Shown: positions 34,084 to 46,133, counted from the stretch's first letter. The stretch is 64,000 bases of DNA from Candidatus Enterococcus leclercqii (GCF_009933135.1 NZ_MAEH01000009.1:248001-312000); one strand, 5' to 3'. Notes: generated by a model not told the origin, from the sequence alone. Made by a program: numbers and translations.

Positions 34084-34551
34084 TTATTTGTCGATTTCTG
34101 GTGCTTTACCAAGGTGTGCTTGGACCATCCAGATACGTTTTTCAGTTGCTGTTTTGAATTCGATGAACATGTCTTGTGTTGGATCATCGCCTTCTTCGCC
34201 ACTTACTTCGATCCCTTTTTGATACAAGTCAGCCAAGTAACGGTAGCCTTCTACCAAAGTTGCCAAGCGTTCTTCCATTGAGCGATCCCAGCTGCCGATT
34301 TCGTCTTTGATCTTAGTATTTTCAGCCATTTCTTTCAACGTTGAAAATGGTGAACCATCCAATGTGATCAAGCGTTCGGATACTTCGTCTAATTGGTCGT
34401 TGATATCATCCATATAGGTGTCCATCAATGGATGCAGAGTCAAGAAACCAGGGCCACGCATATACCAGTGGGTTTGGTGGATGACCATTGCCATTTGGCT
34501 CAAGTCGGCTACTAATTGGTTCAGTACTTCTTTGGTCTTTTCGTATTTCAT
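34084..34551 (-). CDS. dps: Dps-family ferritin-like DNA-protection protein
   Basis: The 155-residue protein matches Dps: VLNQLVADLSQMAMVIHQTH then WYMRGPGFLTLHPLMDTYMD and QLDEVSERLITLDGSPFSTL. The histidine and acids in these stretches form the inter-subunit ferroxidase sites. Dps dodecamers store iron and limit hydrogen peroxide damage. It starts at ATG with AGGAGG and is a single gene. A PerR-type operator is not obvious in the upstream 100 nt. Confidence 0.93.
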   Translation of the reverse strand: MKYEKTKEVLNQLVADLSQMAMVIHQTHWYMRGPGFLTLHPLMDTYMDDINDQLDEVSERLITLDGSPFSTLKEMAENTKIKDEIGSWDRSMEERLATLVEGYRYLADLYQKGIEVSGEEGDDPTQDMFIEFKTATEKRIWMVQAHLGKAPEIDK

Positions 34552-34714
34552 TTCAAGTCCTCCTACATCGGTTTTTTGTCGGTAAGCTGTGGGTCTTGCC
34601 CCACCTCACCGGCTTCCATTACCTATGTTAGTATGAATGTGATAAAAAGTACAATAATCTGCACCACACTGACAATTTGTAAGAGAAAGGCGTTCTCCTG
34701 CAATAAAAATAACG

Positions 34715-34743
34715 GATCACAAGAGTTTCCCACTTGTGATCCA
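34715..34743 (-). terminator. Terminator after the lipoprotein gene
   Basis: On the minus strand GGATCACAAG pairs perfectly with CTTGTGATCC across a 9-nt loop and is followed by GTTATTTTTATT. Confidence 0.85.
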
Positions 34744-34750
34744 CCACCGC

Positions 34751-35470
34751 TTACTTCTGCAATTGTTTTTCCAGCTCTTTGGTCAGCTCTGCTTGTGCCG
34801 CCTGCCAATTTGTCGATAAGGTGTCCGCATCCTTGACTCCTGCCACAAAAGCCAAGTAAAGCCCCTCTAATTGGGCCTGCTGTCCGCCGACAATGACCCA
34901 CTGGCCTTTTTCCGGCTTCATCTCCAACATGACATTTACCGCTTCTGCTTTGACCGGCGGAGCTTCCAGTACATGCTTTAACTGTTTGACAGTTTCTGTT
35001 TGCAACTTGGCTTCATCTTTGGCCAACGCGGTGTTTTTCAGCATTTCAGCCGTCACTAATTGCGTCGTTTGCTTCATCACGGTCACCAAATCCAAGCCGT
35101 GGACTTGATAGGTCACGTTACGGATACTATCGCCGTCTTCTGCCTCACCGACTTTGATCTGATAATCCGTGGCGCTTTTTACCTTATCCATTAACAAAGC
35201 GGTAATCTCATTAGCCGTCTCTTCACTGACATCCCCATCTGCCGCCACTAGACCGGTAGCAAACGTGTCACGAAAAGCTGTCGTATTTTTTTCAAAGCCT
35301 TTTTTTAGATCTGCTCCATTTTGGAAATTGTCTTCAAAATCAGTATCTTCTTTTTGATAGACGAGCTGCTCTACAAATAAGTCGGCAGCCTCCTCCACTG
35401 GAATAGCTTTCGGGGCACAGCCCGCCAACAGCAAAAGACCGAATATGATCGGTAAAATCATTTTTTTCAT
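34751..35470 (-). CDS. Secreted lipoprotein of unknown function
   Basis: The 239-residue protein has a lipoprotein signal: MKKMILPIIFGLLLLAGCAP, with the lipobox L-A-G-C and Cys at residue 18. The rest is acidic and helical (EEAADLFVEQLVYQKEDTDF near the start, many Glu/Lys later), resembling lactic-acid-bacterial lipoproteins of the DUF5105 type, though that match was not tested. The ATG at 35470 has AAAGGAG six bases upstream. It is a single gene, divergent from the prepilin peptidase gene. No function can be given. Confidence 0.8.
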   Translation of the reverse strand: MKKMILPIIFGLLLLAGCAPKAIPVEEAADLFVEQLVYQKEDTDFEDNFQNGADLKKGFEKNTTAFRDTFATGLVAADGDVSEETANEITALLMDKVKSATDYQIKVGEAEDGDSIRNVTYQVHGLDLVTVMKQTTQLVTAEMLKNTALAKDEAKLQTETVKQLKHVLEAPPVKAEAVNVMLEMKPEKGQWVIVGGQQAQLEGLYLAFVAGVKDADTLSTNWQAAQAELTKELEKQLQK

Positions 35471-35616
35471 CTTGTTCTCCTTTAACTTCACACACTAGCA
35501 GCATCTTTTGGCAAAAGAGGCATTGCCTTTTCCTTGTTCCATTATCAGAAAAAATCCGGCAATTGTCTACTTTTGCAATCAAATTGCGTAATTTTTTAAG
35601 AAAGGGGTGATGAGAT

Positions 35617-36330
35617 ATGACCATAAACGTACTTTTGTTCCTATTGGGGACCTGCCTGGGTTCCTTTTTTTGCGTAGTCGCTCAGCGTTGGCCACAAGAC
35701 AAATCAATCCTGACACCGGCTTCTCACTGTACCAGCTGCGGAGAATTTTTGAAATGGCGGGATCTGATTCCATTGGTTTCGGCTTTGCGACTGCGCTTTC
35801 GCTGTCGTTATTGTCACAAGCATTTTTCTTACAGCAGTTTTGCTGCAGAATTTTTGTGCGGCACCTTGTTCCTGTTGTCTTTTCCACTGACTTTCACAGG
35901 GGCAGCGTCGCTAAACTTTTTTTGGCTGACAGCCGCGTTTTTGTTGGCATTGGCGGATTGTTTCTATCTGATTTTAGAGCCGAAAATTTTTTATCCCAGC
36001 CTGGTGATTCTTTGGGGCGGGAAGCTGGGGCTGGGCCAGTTGTTTCACTGGGAGACACTGCTGTATTGTAGTGGGATTTTACTGTTTCTGACGCTTTTTC
36101 TCAGAGGACGCTTTGGTGCCGGAGACGTTTTATTGCTGCTTTCTTGGAGTCCTTGGCTAGAGCTGCGGCAATTTTGCCTACTACTAATCCTTGCTAGTGG
36201 CACTGGCTTAGTTGCATACGGCTTTTTTCAACTGTCAGCAGTCACTACACAGCCACTAGCAAAAAAAGAACTGCCCTTCATCCCCTTTTTAGCAGTTGGC
36301 TTGTGGCTCGTTTTACAGTTCAACTGGTGA
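35617..36330 (+). CDS. Type-4 prepilin leader peptidase (ComC/PilD family)
   Basis: The 237-residue membrane protein has the A24 peptidase plan: LLFLLGTCLGSFFCVVAQRW at the start, a cysteine pair CTSC and a second pair CRYC near residues 38 and 64, and eight hydrophobic segments. The two catalytic aspartates are in FLLALADCFYLI (about 113) and RGRFGAGDVLLLLSW (GxGD, about 171). It would cut and perhaps methylate ComGC-like pseudopilins of a competence pilus. ATG with AAAGGGGTG. No com genes lie nearby in the window. Confidence 0.9.
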   Translation: MTINVLLFLLGTCLGSFFCVVAQRWPQDKSILTPASHCTSCGEFLKWRDLIPLVSALRLRFRCRYCHKHFSYSSFAAEFLCGTLFLLSFPLTFTGAASLNFFWLTAAFLLALADCFYLILEPKIFYPSLVILWGGKLGLGQLFHWETLLYCSGILLFLTLFLRGRFGAGDVLLLLSWSPWLELRQFCLLLILASGTGLVAYGFFQLSAVTTQPLAKKELPFIPFLAVGLWLVLQFNW

Positions 36331-36410
36331 GCCCATCCTAACCCCGGCTTCCCTGAACCACCAACTTCTGATGACAGCTAGTTGCTGTGAATGCCGTCTT
36401 ACTTCCATTC

Positions 36411-36456
36411 AAAAAAAGGCCTGTCTTCCAACAAGTGTCGGAAAACAGGCCTTTTT
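36411..36456. terminator. Bidirectional terminator between prepilin peptidase and rpoC
   Basis: AAAAAGGCCTGT-TTCC pairs with GGAA-ACAGGCCTTTTT. It closes the rpoBC operon leftwards, 15 nt after the rpoC stop, and the peptidase gene rightwards. Confidence 0.92.
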
Positions 36457-36470
36457 AGTTGTTCTCAAAA

Positions 36471-39400
36471 TCAGTTTTGTTCGTTCAATGCATCTTCTGC
36501 CGCCATTTGGGCTTCGATGTCGGAAATGCTGTAAACATTTTCGCTGGCTACAGTCACTTCTTTTGGCTCCATGTTGCGGTAATGAGCCATACCGGTACCA
36601 GCAGGAATAATCTTCCCGATGATAACATTTTCCTTCAGACCCAACAGTGGATCTTTCTTGCCGCGGATTGCTGCATCGGTCAAGACACGAGTTGTTTCCT
36701 GGAAGGAAGCAGCTGACAAGAAGGAATTGGTTTCCAATGAGGCTTTAGTGATCCCCAAAAGAACCGGACGAGACGTTGCAGGTACACCGCCGGAAACCAG
36801 CGTAGTGTAGTTACGGTCTTTAAAGTCTGCGATATCCATCAATGTTCCTGGCAGAATATCAGAATCCCCTGGATCCATGACGCGGACTTTACGCAGCATT
36901 TGACGAACCATTACTTCGATATGCTTGTCACCGATTTCTACCCCTTGCATCCGGTAGACCCGTTGAACTTCTCGCAGCAAGTAGTTTTCAACGGACAAGA
37001 CGTCGCGAACTTGCAGCAGTTGTTTCGGATCGATTGAACCTTCTGTCAATGGCGCACCCCGGTGAATATAGTCCCCTTCTGCCACTTTCATGCGGGCAGT
37101 AAATGGTACGGTATACGTCCGGGTATCGGTGGTTCCTTTGATAGTTACTTCTTTAGAACGAGTTGCAGCATCTTCGGAGATATCGATGACTTCACCGGTA
37201 ACTTCTGTAATGACTGCTTGCCCTTTCGGATTACGAGCTTCGAAAATTTCTTGGACACGAGGCAAACCTTGAGTGATATCATCACCGGCAACCCCCCCGG
37301 TATGGAAGGTACGCATGGTCAACTGAGTCCCTGGTTCACCGATAGATTGGGCAGCGATTGTACCGACTGCTTCACCAACTTCAACTTCTGAACCAGTTGC
37401 CAAGTTACGGCCATAACAATGTTTACATACACCGTGTTTGGTATTACATGTGAAGACGGAACGAATTGAAACAGTTTCAATTCCAGCGTCCACGATTTGT
37501 TTTGCCAAGTCTTCGGTAATCAATTGATCTTTACCCATGATTGCTTCGCCAGATTGCGGATTGATCACAGATTTGTGTGTGTAACGACCCACCAAACGTT
37601 CTTCCAACGATTCGATGATTTCGTTTCCTTCACGAATAGCTGCGATTTCCAAACCACGATCCGTACCACAATCTTCTTCACGGATGATGACATCTTGGGC
37701 CACGTCTACCAGACGACGAGTCAGATAACCTGAATCGGCAGTCTTCAAGGCGGTATCGGTCATCCCTTTACGAGCCCCGTGAGTAGAGATAAACATTTCC
37801 AAGACAGTCAAACCTTCACGGAAGTTAGAGATGATTGGCAATTCCATGATTCGGCCATTTGGCGCGGCCATCAACCCACGCATCCCTGCCAACTGAGTAA
37901 AGTTGGAGATGTTACCACGGGCTCCGGAATCGGACATCATGAAGATTGGGTTTTTAGCATCTAAGGATTCCATCAGTTTTTGTTGGATTTCGTCTTTGGC
38001 AGCGTTCCAGACACCGATAACTCGTTCGTACCGTTCGTCGTCAGTAATCAACCCGCGACGGAACTGTTTAGTAATGTTGGCCACTTGCCCATGGGCTGTA
38101 TCGATAATGTCATGTTTTTCAGCCAAAACCATGATATCGGCGATCCCCACAGTGATACCCGCCATTGTTGAATGGCTGTAACCCAAGTCTTTCATACGGT
38201 CCAACATGTGAGAAGTTTCAGTGACTTTGAAACGTTTGAAGACTTCAGAAATAATATTTCCGAGATTTTTCTTCTTGAATGGTCCAACTAATTCCTGTTC
38301 TTTGATAAAGGCAGGAATATCTGTTCCGGCTTCCACAAAGTATTTGTCAGGTGTTTGAACAGTCAAGTTAAAGTCAGTCGGTTCGTTCAAGTAAGGGAAC
38401 TCAGATGGCATGATGGAGTTGAAGATCACCTTACCTACTGTGGTTACCATCAATTTAGAACGTTGTTCGTCAGTGAATGGTTTGTCACCTAATTTCTTAG
38501 GATCGACAGCGATTCGTGAATGCAGATGGACATAGCCATTGCGCCATGCGGTTACTGCTTCGTCCATGTCACGGAAAAGCATGCCTTCCCCTTCACGACC
38601 ATCTTCTTCCATCGTCAGGTAATAGTTACCCAAGACCATATCTTGAGATGGTGTAACGACTGGTTTGCCGTCTTTCGGGTTCAAGATGTTTTGAGCAGCC
38701 AGCATCAGCATCCGTGCTTCCGCTTGTGCTTCTTCATTCAATGGTACGTGAACCGCCATTTGGTCACCGTCAAAGTCGGCGTTGTAGGCTTCACAAACCA
38801 ATGGGTGCAAACGGATTGCCCGGCCTTCTACCAAAACAGGTTCGAAAGCTTGGATACCCAGGCGGTGCAAAGTCGGTGCCCGGTTCAACAGAACAGGGTG
38901 TTCTTTGATGACATCTTCCAAAACATCCCAAACTTCATCTTCCATACGTTCGATTTTGCGTTTGGCATTTTTGATATTTGATGCAATCTCGCGTTGAACC
39001 AATTCTTTCATTACGAAAGGTTTGAACAATTCAATGGCCATTTCTTTTGGCAGACCACATTGGTACATTTTCAAGAAAGGACCAACGACGATAACGGAAC
39101 GACCGGAATAGTCAACACGTTTACCCAGCAAGTTTTGACGGAAACGACCTTGTTTCCCTTTCAACATGTGAGACAAAGATTTCAACGGACGGTTACCAGG
39201 ACCAGTTACCGGACGGCCACGACGACCATTGTCAATCAACGCATCTACGGCTTCTTGCAGCATCCGTTTTTCGTTTTGGACGATAATGTTTGGTGCGTTC
39301 AAGTCCAACAAGCGTTTCAACCGGTTGTTACGGTTGATGACACGACGGTAAAGGTCGTTCAAGTCAGATGTCGCAAAACGCCCACCTTCCAATTGGACCA

Positions 39401-40121
39401 TTGGCCGCAAGTCTGGAGGAATGACAGGAATAACATCCATGACCATCCAGCCAGGTTTATTGCCAGATTTACGGAAAGCTTCCAAAATATCCAAACGACG
39501 AATCGCGCGGGTCCGTTTTTGGCCGGAAGCAGTTTTCAATTCTTCTTTCAGTTCAGCAACTTCTGCATCCAAGTCGACAGAATCCAACAATTGCTTGATG
39601 GCTTCGGCACCCATGGCTGCATTGAAGCCTTGACCGTACTGTTCACGTTTTTCACGGTATTCCCGTTCTGTAAGCAATTGTTTTTTCTCCAAGCTCGTAT
39701 CGCCTGGTTCAATGACCACGTAAGAAGCAAAGTAGATCACTTCTTCCAAGGCCCGTGGGCTCATATCCAAAACCAGACCCATCCGAGATGGGATACCTTT
39801 GAAGTACCAGATATGAGAAACCGGTGCTGCCAATTCGATATGGCCCATCCGTTCACGACGAACTTTGGCACGGGTTACTTCTACACCGCAGCGGTCGCAG
39901 ACGATGCCTTTGTAACGGATCCGTTTGTACTTCCCACAAGCACATTCCCAGTCTTTGGTAGGGCCGAAAATACGCTCGTCAAACAAACCTTCCCGTTCAG
40001 GTTTCAACGTACGATAGTTGATGGTCTCGGGTTTTTTGACTTCCCCGTATGACCAGCTTCTGATTTTTTCGGGAGAAGCCAGACCTATTTGCATACTTTC
40101 GAATTTATTTACATCGATCAA
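36471..40121 (-). CDS. rpoC: RNA polymerase beta' subunit
   Basis: RpoC (1216 residues from a TTG start) forms the catalytic cleft with RpoB. Visible marks: the zinc ribbon [19 protein letters not shown] (about 62-80), the switch/lid [20 protein letters not shown], the active-site [15 protein letters not shown] (three Asp, near 450), and the trigger-loop area [20 protein letters not shown] and [20 protein letters not shown]. The second zinc cluster CGTDRG to CKHCYG is intact. The TTG at 40121 has GGAGGG upstream and gives the family start [15 protein letters not shown]; an ATG 21 nt upstream overlaps that ribosome site. Confidence 0.97.
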   Translation of the reverse strand: MIDVNKFESMQIGLASPEKIRSWSYGEVKKPETINYRTLKPEREGLFDERIFGPTKDWECACGKYKRIRYKGIVCDRCGVEVTRAKVRRERMGHIELAAPVSHIWYFKGIPSRMGLVLDMSPRALEEVIYFASYVVIEPGDTSLEKKQLLTEREYREKREQYGQGFNAAMGAEAIKQLLDSVDLDAEVAELKEELKTASGQKRTRAIRRLDILEAFRKSGNKPGWMVMDVIPVIPPDLRPMVQLEGGRFATSDLNDLYRRVINRNNRLKRLLDLNAPNIIVQNEKRMLQEAVDALIDNGRRGRPVTGPGNRPLKSLSHMLKGKQGRFRQNLLGKRVDYSGRSVIVVGPFLKMYQCGLPKEMAIELFKPFVMKELVQREIASNIKNAKRKIERMEDEVWDVLEDVIKEHPVLLNRAPTLHRLGIQAFEPVLVEGRAIRLHPLVCEAYNADFDGDQMAVHVPLNEEAQAEARMLMLAAQNILNPKDGKPVVTPSQDMVLGNYYLTMEEDGREGEGMLFRDMDEAVTAWRNGYVHLHSRIAVDPKKLGDKPFTDEQRSKLMVTTVGKVIFNSIMPSEFPYLNEPTDFNLTVQTPDKYFVEAGTDIPAFIKEQELVGPFKKKNLGNIISEVFKRFKVTETSHMLDRMKDLGYSHSTMAGITVGIADIMVLAEKHDIIDTAHGQVANITKQFRRGLITDDERYERVIGVWNAAKDEIQQKLMESLDAKNPIFMMSDSGARGNISNFTQLAGMRGLMAAPNGRIMELPIISNFREGLTVLEMFISTHGARKGMTDTALKTADSGYLTRRLVDVAQDVIIREEDCGTDRGLEIAAIREGNEIIESLEERLVGRYTHKSVINPQSGEAIMGKDQLITEDLAKQIVDAGIETVSIRSVFTCNTKHGVCKHCYGRNLATGSEVEVGEAVGTIAAQSIGEPGTQLTMRTFHTGGVAGDDITQGLPRVQEIFEARNPKGQAVITEVTGEVIDISEDAATRSKEVTIKGTTDTRTYTVPFTARMKVAEGDYIHRGAPLTEGSIDPKQLLQVRDVLSVENYLLREVQRVYRMQGVEIGDKHIEVMVRQMLRKVRVMDPGDSDILPGTLMDIADFKDRNYTTLVSGGVPATSRPVLLGITKASLETNSFLSAASFQETTRVLTDAAIRGKKDPLLGLKENVIIGKIIPAGTGMAHYRNMEPKEVTVASENVYSISDIEAQMAAEDALNEQN

Positions 40122-40340
40122 AAGGGGTTCCCTCCATTTCATTTCATGGCCGCAAGACCCGTATCTACAAACAGTGCCCCTTTGCCGCTATTTTCCTAAG
40201 AAAACAACGGCCCGTCACTGTGTAAAGAGAGCGGATCAATGATGAGACGCGGAAAGCTTCCGGTACTGTCGCATCTTTCCTATCTGAAAAAGACGAGCAG
40301 TACCATGTTTTTCCGAGCGGTGTCTCTTTAGCGCACGTTA

Positions 40341-43300
40341 TCAGTCTTCGATGTCTTGACGATCTTCGACTGTTTCGATCTGATCGTTCAGCTCATTTTC
40401 ATCTTCTTTGACTTGTTGTGCGGCTTGTTCTTCCAGCTCTTTAGCGGACTGGCGTTGCTGTGCGAATTTTTCCAACGCATCGACAGTGATCAAATCATCG
40501 TCATCGTCGTCCATATCCCGCAGCTCGATCTCTTCGTTGTCGATATCCAAGACCCGCATATCCAAACCAAGAGATTGCAATTCTTTCACTAATACGCGGA
40601 AGGATTCCGGAACACCTGGTTTAGGAATTGGTTCGCCCTTCACGATAGCTTCGTAGGTCTTCACACGTCCAACAACGTCATCTGACTTGTAAGTCAGGAT
40701 TTCTTGCAGGGTATAAGCCGCACCGTAAGCTTCCAGTGCCCAAACTTCCATTTCCCCGAAACGTTGTCCACCAAATTGTGCTTTACCACCCAACGGTTGT
40801 TGTGTAACCAGTGAGTATGGTCCAATGGAACGCGCATGGAGTTTGTCATCAACCATGTGGGCCAGTTTGATCATATACATGACACCGACAGAGATCCGGC
40901 CGTCAAATGGTTCCCCGGTCCGACCATCGTACAAGACAGTCTTCGCGTCAGCCGCCATCCCGGCTTCTTTCACTGTTGCCCAGACATCCTCATCGTTGGC
41001 ACCGTCAAATACTGGTGTTGCCACGTGGATGCCCAGCTGACGAGCGGCCATCCCCAAGTGCAATTCCAATACTTGCCCGATATTCATACGAGAAGGTACC
41101 CCTAATGGATTCAGCATGATATCCACTGGTGTGCCGTCTGGCAAGAAAGGCATATCTTCTTCCGGCATAATCCGAGAAACAACACCCTTGTTCCCGTGAC
41201 GTCCGGCCATTTTATCCCCTTCATGAATCTTACGTTTTTGCACGATATAGACCCGCACCAGCATATTGACACCAGGTGACAATTCATCGCCGGCTTCACG
41301 GGTAAAGATCTTCACGTCGTGGACAATCCCGCCACCGCCGTGAGGCACACGCAGAGAAGTGTCGCGAACTTCGCGGGCTTTTTCACCGAAGATTGCATGG
41401 AGCAAACGTTCTTCAGCAGACAGTTCAGTTACCCCTTTTGGAGTGACTTTCCCTACCAGCAAGTCACCGTCTTTGACTTCGGCACCAATGCGGATGATCC
41501 CCATTTCGTCCAAGTCTTTCAACGCATCTTCCCCGACGTTCGGGATTTCGCGAGTGATTTCTTCAGGCCCCAATTTAGTATCGCGGGCTTCTGATTCATA
41601 TTCTTCAATGTGGACAGAAGTGTACACATCATCTTTGACCAAACGACGGCTCATGATGATGGCATCTTCATAGTTGTAGCCTTCCCAAGTCATAAAGGCA
41701 ACCAGCACGTTTTGACCCAATGCCAATTCCCCTTGTTCCATGGAAGGACCGTCTGCCAACGTATCGCCTTTATCAACTTTTTCACCCAACGTCACGATTG
41801 GACGTTGGTTGTAAGAAGTCCCGGAGTTGGAACGACGGAATTTAGTAACAGAGTAGACATCCAACGCACCATCTTCACGACGAATGCGAACTTCAGATGC
41901 ATCCACGTATTCAACCACACCTGGGTTCTTACACAACAGGGCAGCACCTGAGTCATGGGCGGATTTGTATTCCATACCGGTACCAACCCAAGGTGATTTA
42001 GGGTTAATCAAAGGCACCGCTTGCCGCTGCATGTTGGCACCCATCAAGGCCCGGTTACTATCATCGTTTTCCAAGAAAGGAATACATGCAGTCGCTACTG
42101 CCACTACCTGTTTAGGAGAAACATCCATGTAATCGACTTTATCGATGGATACTTCGATATTCTCAGAAGTTGCACGCGCCATTACGACCTCTTCAGCAAA
42201 ACTGCCGTCATCGTTTAATGGGCTGTTTGCTTGGGCGACAACGTAATGGTCTTCGATGTCAGCAGTCAAGTAGTCAATAATATCAGTAACCCGACCATTG
42301 GCACGATCGACACGGCGATAAGGTGTTTCGATAAACCCGTATTTGTTGACCTTCGCATAAGACGCCAGCGAGTTGATCAGCCCGATATTCGGACCTTCAG
42401 GGGTTTCGATTGGACACATACGGCCATAGTGAGAATAGTGAACGTCGCGGACTTCATAACCGGCACGGTCACGAGTCAAACCGCCAGGCCCTAAGGCAGA
42501 CAGACGACGTTTATGCGTCAATTCACCCAGTGGATTGGTTTGATCCATGAACTGGGACAACTGGGAAGAACCAAAGAATTCTTTGATACTTGCCACTACC
42601 GGACGGATATTGATCAATTGTTGCGGTGTCAATGTTTCGGTGTCTTGAATTGACATCCGTTCACGAACTACCCGTTCCATACGAGCCAAGCCGATACGGA
42701 ATTGGTTTTGCAACAATTCACCTACGGAACGGATCCGGCGGTTACCCAAGTGATCGATATCATCCACATTGCCGATGCCTTCCATCAAGTTCAGGAAGTA
42801 GCTCATAGAGGCGATAATATCTGCAGGGCGAACAGTTTTCACGGAAGCATCCGGATAGCCGTTGCCGATCACATTGATTTCCCGTTCAGGATCTTTTGGT
42901 GAGAAGACTTTGATGACTTGAACAGTCATTGGTTCTGTCACTACACCATCTTCTGAAGGGTAGTAAGTTACTGCGTTCAAGCCGGCTTCCAAGAATGGTG
43001 CCAACTTGTCCATTTCAGCGTGACCCAAAACAGTGCCTTTTTCAACAAGGATCTCACCAGTTTCCGGATCCACCAGCGTTTCCGCCAATGTCAAATTCAA
43101 CAGACGAGTCTTCAGATCAAGCTTTTTGTTAACTTTGTAACGACCAACATTTGCCAAGTCGTAACGTTTTGGATCGAAGAAGCGCGCGTTCAACAAGTTA
43201 CGAGAGCTGTCGGCGGTTTTAGGTTCCCCTGGACGCAGCCGTTCGTAGACATCTTTCAAGCCTTCTTCTGTGCGGGAATCACTAGCATTTTTATGCAGAT

Positions 43301-43970
43301 CTTTTTCGACCGTATTGCGCAATGATTCGCTTTCGCCGAAAATTTCAAAAATCGTGTCATCGGAACCAAAGCCCAATGCCCGTACCAAAACAGTCAAAGG
43401 AATCTTACGGGTACGGTCAATCCGCACGTAAGAAATATCTTTGGCGTCGGTTTCCATTTCCAACCATGCTCCCCGGTTAGGGATAACAGTTGAACCAAAA
43501 CCTTCTTTACCGTTTTTGTCGACTTTGCCATGGAAGTACACCCCAGGAGAACGTACCAACTGGGATACGATAACCCGTTCAGCCCCGTTGATGATGAATG
43601 TCCCTTGCTCAGTCATCAGTGGGAAATCGCCGAAGAAGACTTCCTGTGCTTTGATTTCGCCGGTTTCCCGGTTAGTCAAACGCAATGTAACGTGCAATGG
43701 TGCCGAGTAGTTGGCATCGTGAGCCCGTGCTTCTTCTACCGTATACTTCGGTTCCTTCAGTTCATAATCCACAAATTCCAGAGACAGGTTGCCGTTGAAG
43801 TCGTCGATCGGCAAAATGTCTTCAAACATTTCCCGCAAGCCCTCGTCTAAGAACCATTGGTAAGAGTCCGTTTGAATCTCGATCAGATTCGGTAATTCCA
43901 ATACTTCACTGATACGTGCGAAACTTCTGCGTTCGCGGTGTTTCCCGTATTTTACTACGTGTCCAGCCAA
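40341..43970 (-). CDS. rpoB: RNA polymerase beta subunit
   Basis: RpoB (about 1209 residues) is the second large subunit of RNA polymerase. The rifampicin region reads [20 protein letters not shown] then [11 protein letters not shown]; the usual Asp, His and Ser resistance positions are unchanged. Other marks are [33 protein letters not shown] and [13 protein letters not shown]. The tail is acidic ([12 protein letters not shown]). A TTG at 43970 has GAGGGG at correct spacing and aligns with the B. subtilis start; a GTG at 43979 is the alternative and adds three residues. It precedes rpoC by 219 nt. Confidence 0.97.
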   Translation of the reverse strand: MAGHVVKYGKHRERRSFARISEVLELPNLIEIQTDSYQWFLDEGLREMFEDILPIDDFNGNLSLEFVDYELKEPKYTVEEARAHDANYSAPLHVTLRLTNRETGEIKAQEVFFGDFPLMTEQGTFIINGAERVIVSQLVRSPGVYFHGKVDKNGKEGFGSTVIPNRGAWLEMETDAKDISYVRIDRTRKIPLTVLVRALGFGSDDTIFEIFGESESLRNTVEKDLHKNASDSRTEEGLKDVYERLRPGEPKTADSSRNLLNARFFDPKRYDLANVGRYKVNKKLDLKTRLLNLTLAETLVDPETGEILVEKGTVLGHAEMDKLAPFLEAGLNAVTYYPSEDGVVTEPMTVQVIKVFSPKDPEREINVIGNGYPDASVKTVRPADIIASMSYFLNLMEGIGNVDDIDHLGNRRIRSVGELLQNQFRIGLARMERVVRERMSIQDTETLTPQQLINIRPVVASIKEFFGSSQLSQFMDQTNPLGELTHKRRLSALGPGGLTRDRAGYEVRDVHYSHYGRMCPIETPEGPNIGLINSLASYAKVNKYGFIETPYRRVDRANGRVTDIIDYLTADIEDHYVVAQANSPLNDDGSFAEEVVMARATSENIEVSIDKVDYMDVSPKQVVAVATACIPFLENDDSNRALMGANMQRQAVPLINPKSPWVGTGMEYKSAHDSGAALLCKNPGVVEYVDASEVRIRREDGALDVYSVTKFRRSNSGTSYNQRPIVTLGEKVDKGDTLADGPSMEQGELALGQNVLVAFMTWEGYNYEDAIIMSRRLVKDDVYTSVHIEEYESEARDTKLGPEEITREIPNVGEDALKDLDEMGIIRIGAEVKDGDLLVGKVTPKGVTELSAEERLLHAIFGEKAREVRDTSLRVPHGGGGIVHDVKIFTREAGDELSPGVNMLVRVYIVQKRKIHEGDKMAGRHGNKGVVSRIMPEEDMPFLPDGTPVDIMLNPLGVPSRMNIGQVLELHLGMAARQLGIHVATPVFDGANDEDVWATVKEAGMAADAKTVLYDGRTGEPFDGRISVGVMYMIKLAHMVDDKLHARSIGPYSLVTQQPLGGKAQFGGQRFGEMEVWALEAYGAAYTLQEILTYKSDDVVGRVKTYEAIVKGEPIPKPGVPESFRVLVKELQSLGLDMRVLDIDNEEIELRDMDDDDDDLITVDALEKFAQQRQSAKELEEQAAQQVKEDENELNDQIETVEDRQDIED

Positions 43971-44015
43971 GCTCTTCACCCCTCAAAATTTCTTTCAAAA
44001 AGGCTATCGGATTTC

Positions 44016-44051
44016 GTTACAGTTTTTTTACAAATATTAATTTACTGTAAC
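44016..44051 (-). other. Hairpin in the rpoB leader
   Basis: GTTACAGT (44016-44023) and ACTGTAAC (44044-44051) are exact complements around an A+T loop, 40 nt before rpoB. The leader from the promoter is about 220 nt, long enough for control by attenuation. Confidence 0.5.
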
Positions 44052-44206
44052 AAAAAGCATTTTTTGCGGCTTTTGGGCACAAAAAAACACAAAAGCAGAA
44101 AGCGAAATTTTCGTCTTGCAACTTTTGTTTTCCTGTGCTGGAGCCGGAACGGACAATAGATCGTTCCTGCTTCCTTGTGTCAATCAGATAGTTTTTGCAT
44201 CTCCCT

Positions 44207-44235
44207 ATTATATAGAGAGAAACTGTTTCTGTCAA
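44207..44235 (-). promoter_or_regulatory. rpoBC promoter, perfect consensus
   Basis: On the minus strand TTGACA (44235-44230) and TATAAT (44212-44207) are exactly 17 nt apart: an ideal sigma-A promoter. The region 44236-44409 behind it shows nothing else of note. Confidence 0.93.
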
Positions 44236-44409
44236 TGCTTTCTACAATGTAACTTTCATGAAAAACGCATCAGTTAAGGATTTCTTTAGGTTTTCCACTG
44301 AAAGCCCACCTGCGGATAGGTCAGCTGCAAGCTGCCTCCTTTTTTCCTGTAGGGAGACTCATTTTTAAATAGTAAATAAGGAAAGCCTGTGTTTGAAATT
44401 TTTGACACT

Positions 44410-44458
44410 AAAAAGCCAAGGCCCTTCCACTGTTTTTAATGGAAATGCCTTGGCTTTT
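44410..44458 (-). terminator. Terminator after deoD
   Basis: AAAAGCCAAGGC-TTCCA pairs with TGGAA-GCCTTGGCTTTT; on the minus strand it ends in TTTTT. It lies about 75 nt after the deoD stop. Confidence 0.88.
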
Positions 44459-44534
44459 CGGAGCTCACCTGTAGTATCCCTCGCTTCGAAGGACAGTGAC
44501 CGGAAGATTGACGATTGTCGCAGCCCCTTGCTTT

Positions 44535-45242
44535 TTATTCGGCGATTGCCGTCTCCAGTCCGACTTCAATCATCTCGTTAAATGTTGTTTGCCGTTCTTC
44601 TGCCGTGGTTTCTTCGCCGGTGATGATGTGATCACTCACCGTACAAATCGCCAACGCCTGCACATGGTATTTGGCAGCAATGTAATACATCGCAGCAGCT
44701 TCCATTTCTACTCCCAGCACGCCTAGATCAGCCAACTTCAACGTCTCTGTCATATCATCTTTGTAAAAACTGTCTTCTGATAAAAGGTTGCCCACATGGG
44801 TCGTGAAGCCTTTTGCTTTGGCAATTTCATAGGCCTTCAACAACAGATCAAAATCAGCGATAGGCGGATAGTTGAAGGTTTGGAAATTCTTTTGCACGAT
44901 GGAGGAACTGGTTGCCGCTGCTTGACCAATCACCAAATCTCGCACATGAACATCTTCTGAGATGGCGCCGCAAGTTCCCACACGAATCAGCTTTTTCACG
45001 CCGTAAGAGTTAATCAGCTCATGGACATAGATACTGGCAGAGGGCATCCCCATCCCAGTTCCTTGTACTGAAACTCGTTCCCCTTTGTAGATACCCGTGT
45101 AGCCCAGCATGCCGCGGACTTCATTGTAACAAATGGGGTCTTCCAGGAAGGTTTCCGCAATGTATTTTGCTCGCAATGGATCACCTGGGAGTAAGATTTT
45201 ATCTGCAATTTCGCCTTCTTTGGCGCCGATGTGTACGCTCAT
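44535..45242 (-). CDS. deoD: Purine nucleoside phosphorylase, DeoD type
   Basis: DeoD (235 residues) splits purine (deoxy)nucleosides with phosphate into base and (deoxy)ribose 1-phosphate; this hexameric type accepts adenosine. Marks: [20 protein letters not shown] (residues 4-23), [19 protein letters not shown] near 60, [13 protein letters not shown] near 85 and [20 protein letters not shown] near 179. The ATG at 45242 has AAGAGG eight bases upstream; the ATG six bases earlier is too close. It follows punA by 21 nt and is last in deoB-punA-deoD. Confidence 0.95.
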   Translation of the reverse strand: MSVHIGAKEGEIADKILLPGDPLRAKYIAETFLEDPICYNEVRGMLGYTGIYKGERVSVQGTGMGMPSASIYVHELINSYGVKKLIRVGTCGAISEDVHVRDLVIGQAAATSSSIVQKNFQTFNYPPIADFDLLLKAYEIAKAKGFTTHVGNLLSEDSFYKDDMTETLKLADLGVLGVEMEAAAMYYIAAKYHVQALAICTVSDHIITGEETTAEERQTTFNEMIEVGLETAIAE

Positions 45243-45263
45243 TGTCATGACCTCTTTTCTTTT

Positions 45264-46082
45264 TTATAGTTCAGCTAATGTCTTTTTCACCAGGTCTTTG
45301 AATTCACCTTTCACCCGTTCAGTAGTCGCAACTACCTCTTCATGATTGAGGTTGGCTTGCATACCGGCAGCCAGATTGGTGATACAAGAGATTCCCAAAA
45401 CTTTCAAACCACTGTGGGCGGCCACGATAACTTCCGGAACAGTGGACATCCCCACAGCATCTGCACCGATAGTCCGAGCCATCCGAATCTCAGCCGGCGT
45501 TTCATAAGTTGGACCTGAAAAGCCCATATAGACGCCTTCTTTTAGATGCAAGCCGCTTTTTTGACCAACTTTTTTAGCAACTTCTTGATACGCTGGAGTA
45601 TAAGCATTACTCATGTCAGGAAAGCGCGGTCCCAATTCTTCATCATTTGGTCCGATCAATGGATTTGTTCCAGTAAAGTTGATTTGATCCGTGATCAGCA
45701 TCAAGTCTCCTGGCTCAAAGTTTTCATTGACCCCGCCACAGGCATTGGTCACAATCAATGAATGGGCGCCTAATGCTTTCATCACCCGCACTGGATAAGT
45801 CACGGTCTGCATGGAATGCCCTTCGTAAAAATGGAAACGACCTTGCATCGCCAATACTTTTTTACCAGAAAGTGTCCCGTAAACGAGTTGTCCTGCATGA
45901 CCCACTACCGTTGATACCGGAAAGTGGGGGATTTCATTGTAAGGAACCACTACTTTGTCTTCGATTTCTTCGGCTAACTCTCCCAATCCTGAACCCAGAA
46001 TCAGTCCGAAAGTAACTTCGCCAACACCTTGGCTCTTAATAAATTCTGTGGTTTCCTTGATGGCTAATTTTAATTCAGTCAT
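45264..46082 (-). CDS. punA: Purine nucleoside phosphorylase, PunA type
   Basis: This 272-residue protein is the trimeric inosine/guanosine-specific phosphorylase. Marks: FGLILGSGLGELAEEIEDKV near residue 27, STVVGHAGQLVYGTLSGKKV near 56, GRFHFYEGHS near 81, TNACGGVNENFEPGDLMLI near 114 and GADAVGMSTVPEVIVAAHSG near 204. Together with DeoD it covers all purine nucleosides. GGAGG precedes the ATG at 46082; longer frames upstream lack a site. It sits between deoB and deoD. Confidence 0.95.
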   Translation of the reverse strand: MTELKLAIKETTEFIKSQGVGEVTFGLILGSGLGELAEEIEDKVVVPYNEIPHFPVSTVVGHAGQLVYGTLSGKKVLAMQGRFHFYEGHSMQTVTYPVRVMKALGAHSLIVTNACGGVNENFEPGDLMLITDQINFTGTNPLIGPNDEELGPRFPDMSNAYTPAYQEVAKKVGQKSGLHLKEGVYMGFSGPTYETPAEIRMARTIGADAVGMSTVPEVIVAAHSGLKVLGISCITNLAAGMQANLNHEEVVATTERVKGEFKDLVKKTLAEL

Positions 46083-46133
46083 AATGTCCTCCAGATTTTT
46101 TTCTTTTGTCACAACTTTTATCCACATATCGAA

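Noticed and set aside
38994-40052. 352-codon open frame on the plus strand
   Set aside because: It is antisense to rpoC, with Phe/Gln/Thr-rich composition expected from the reverse of highly conserved codons, and has no ribosome site.
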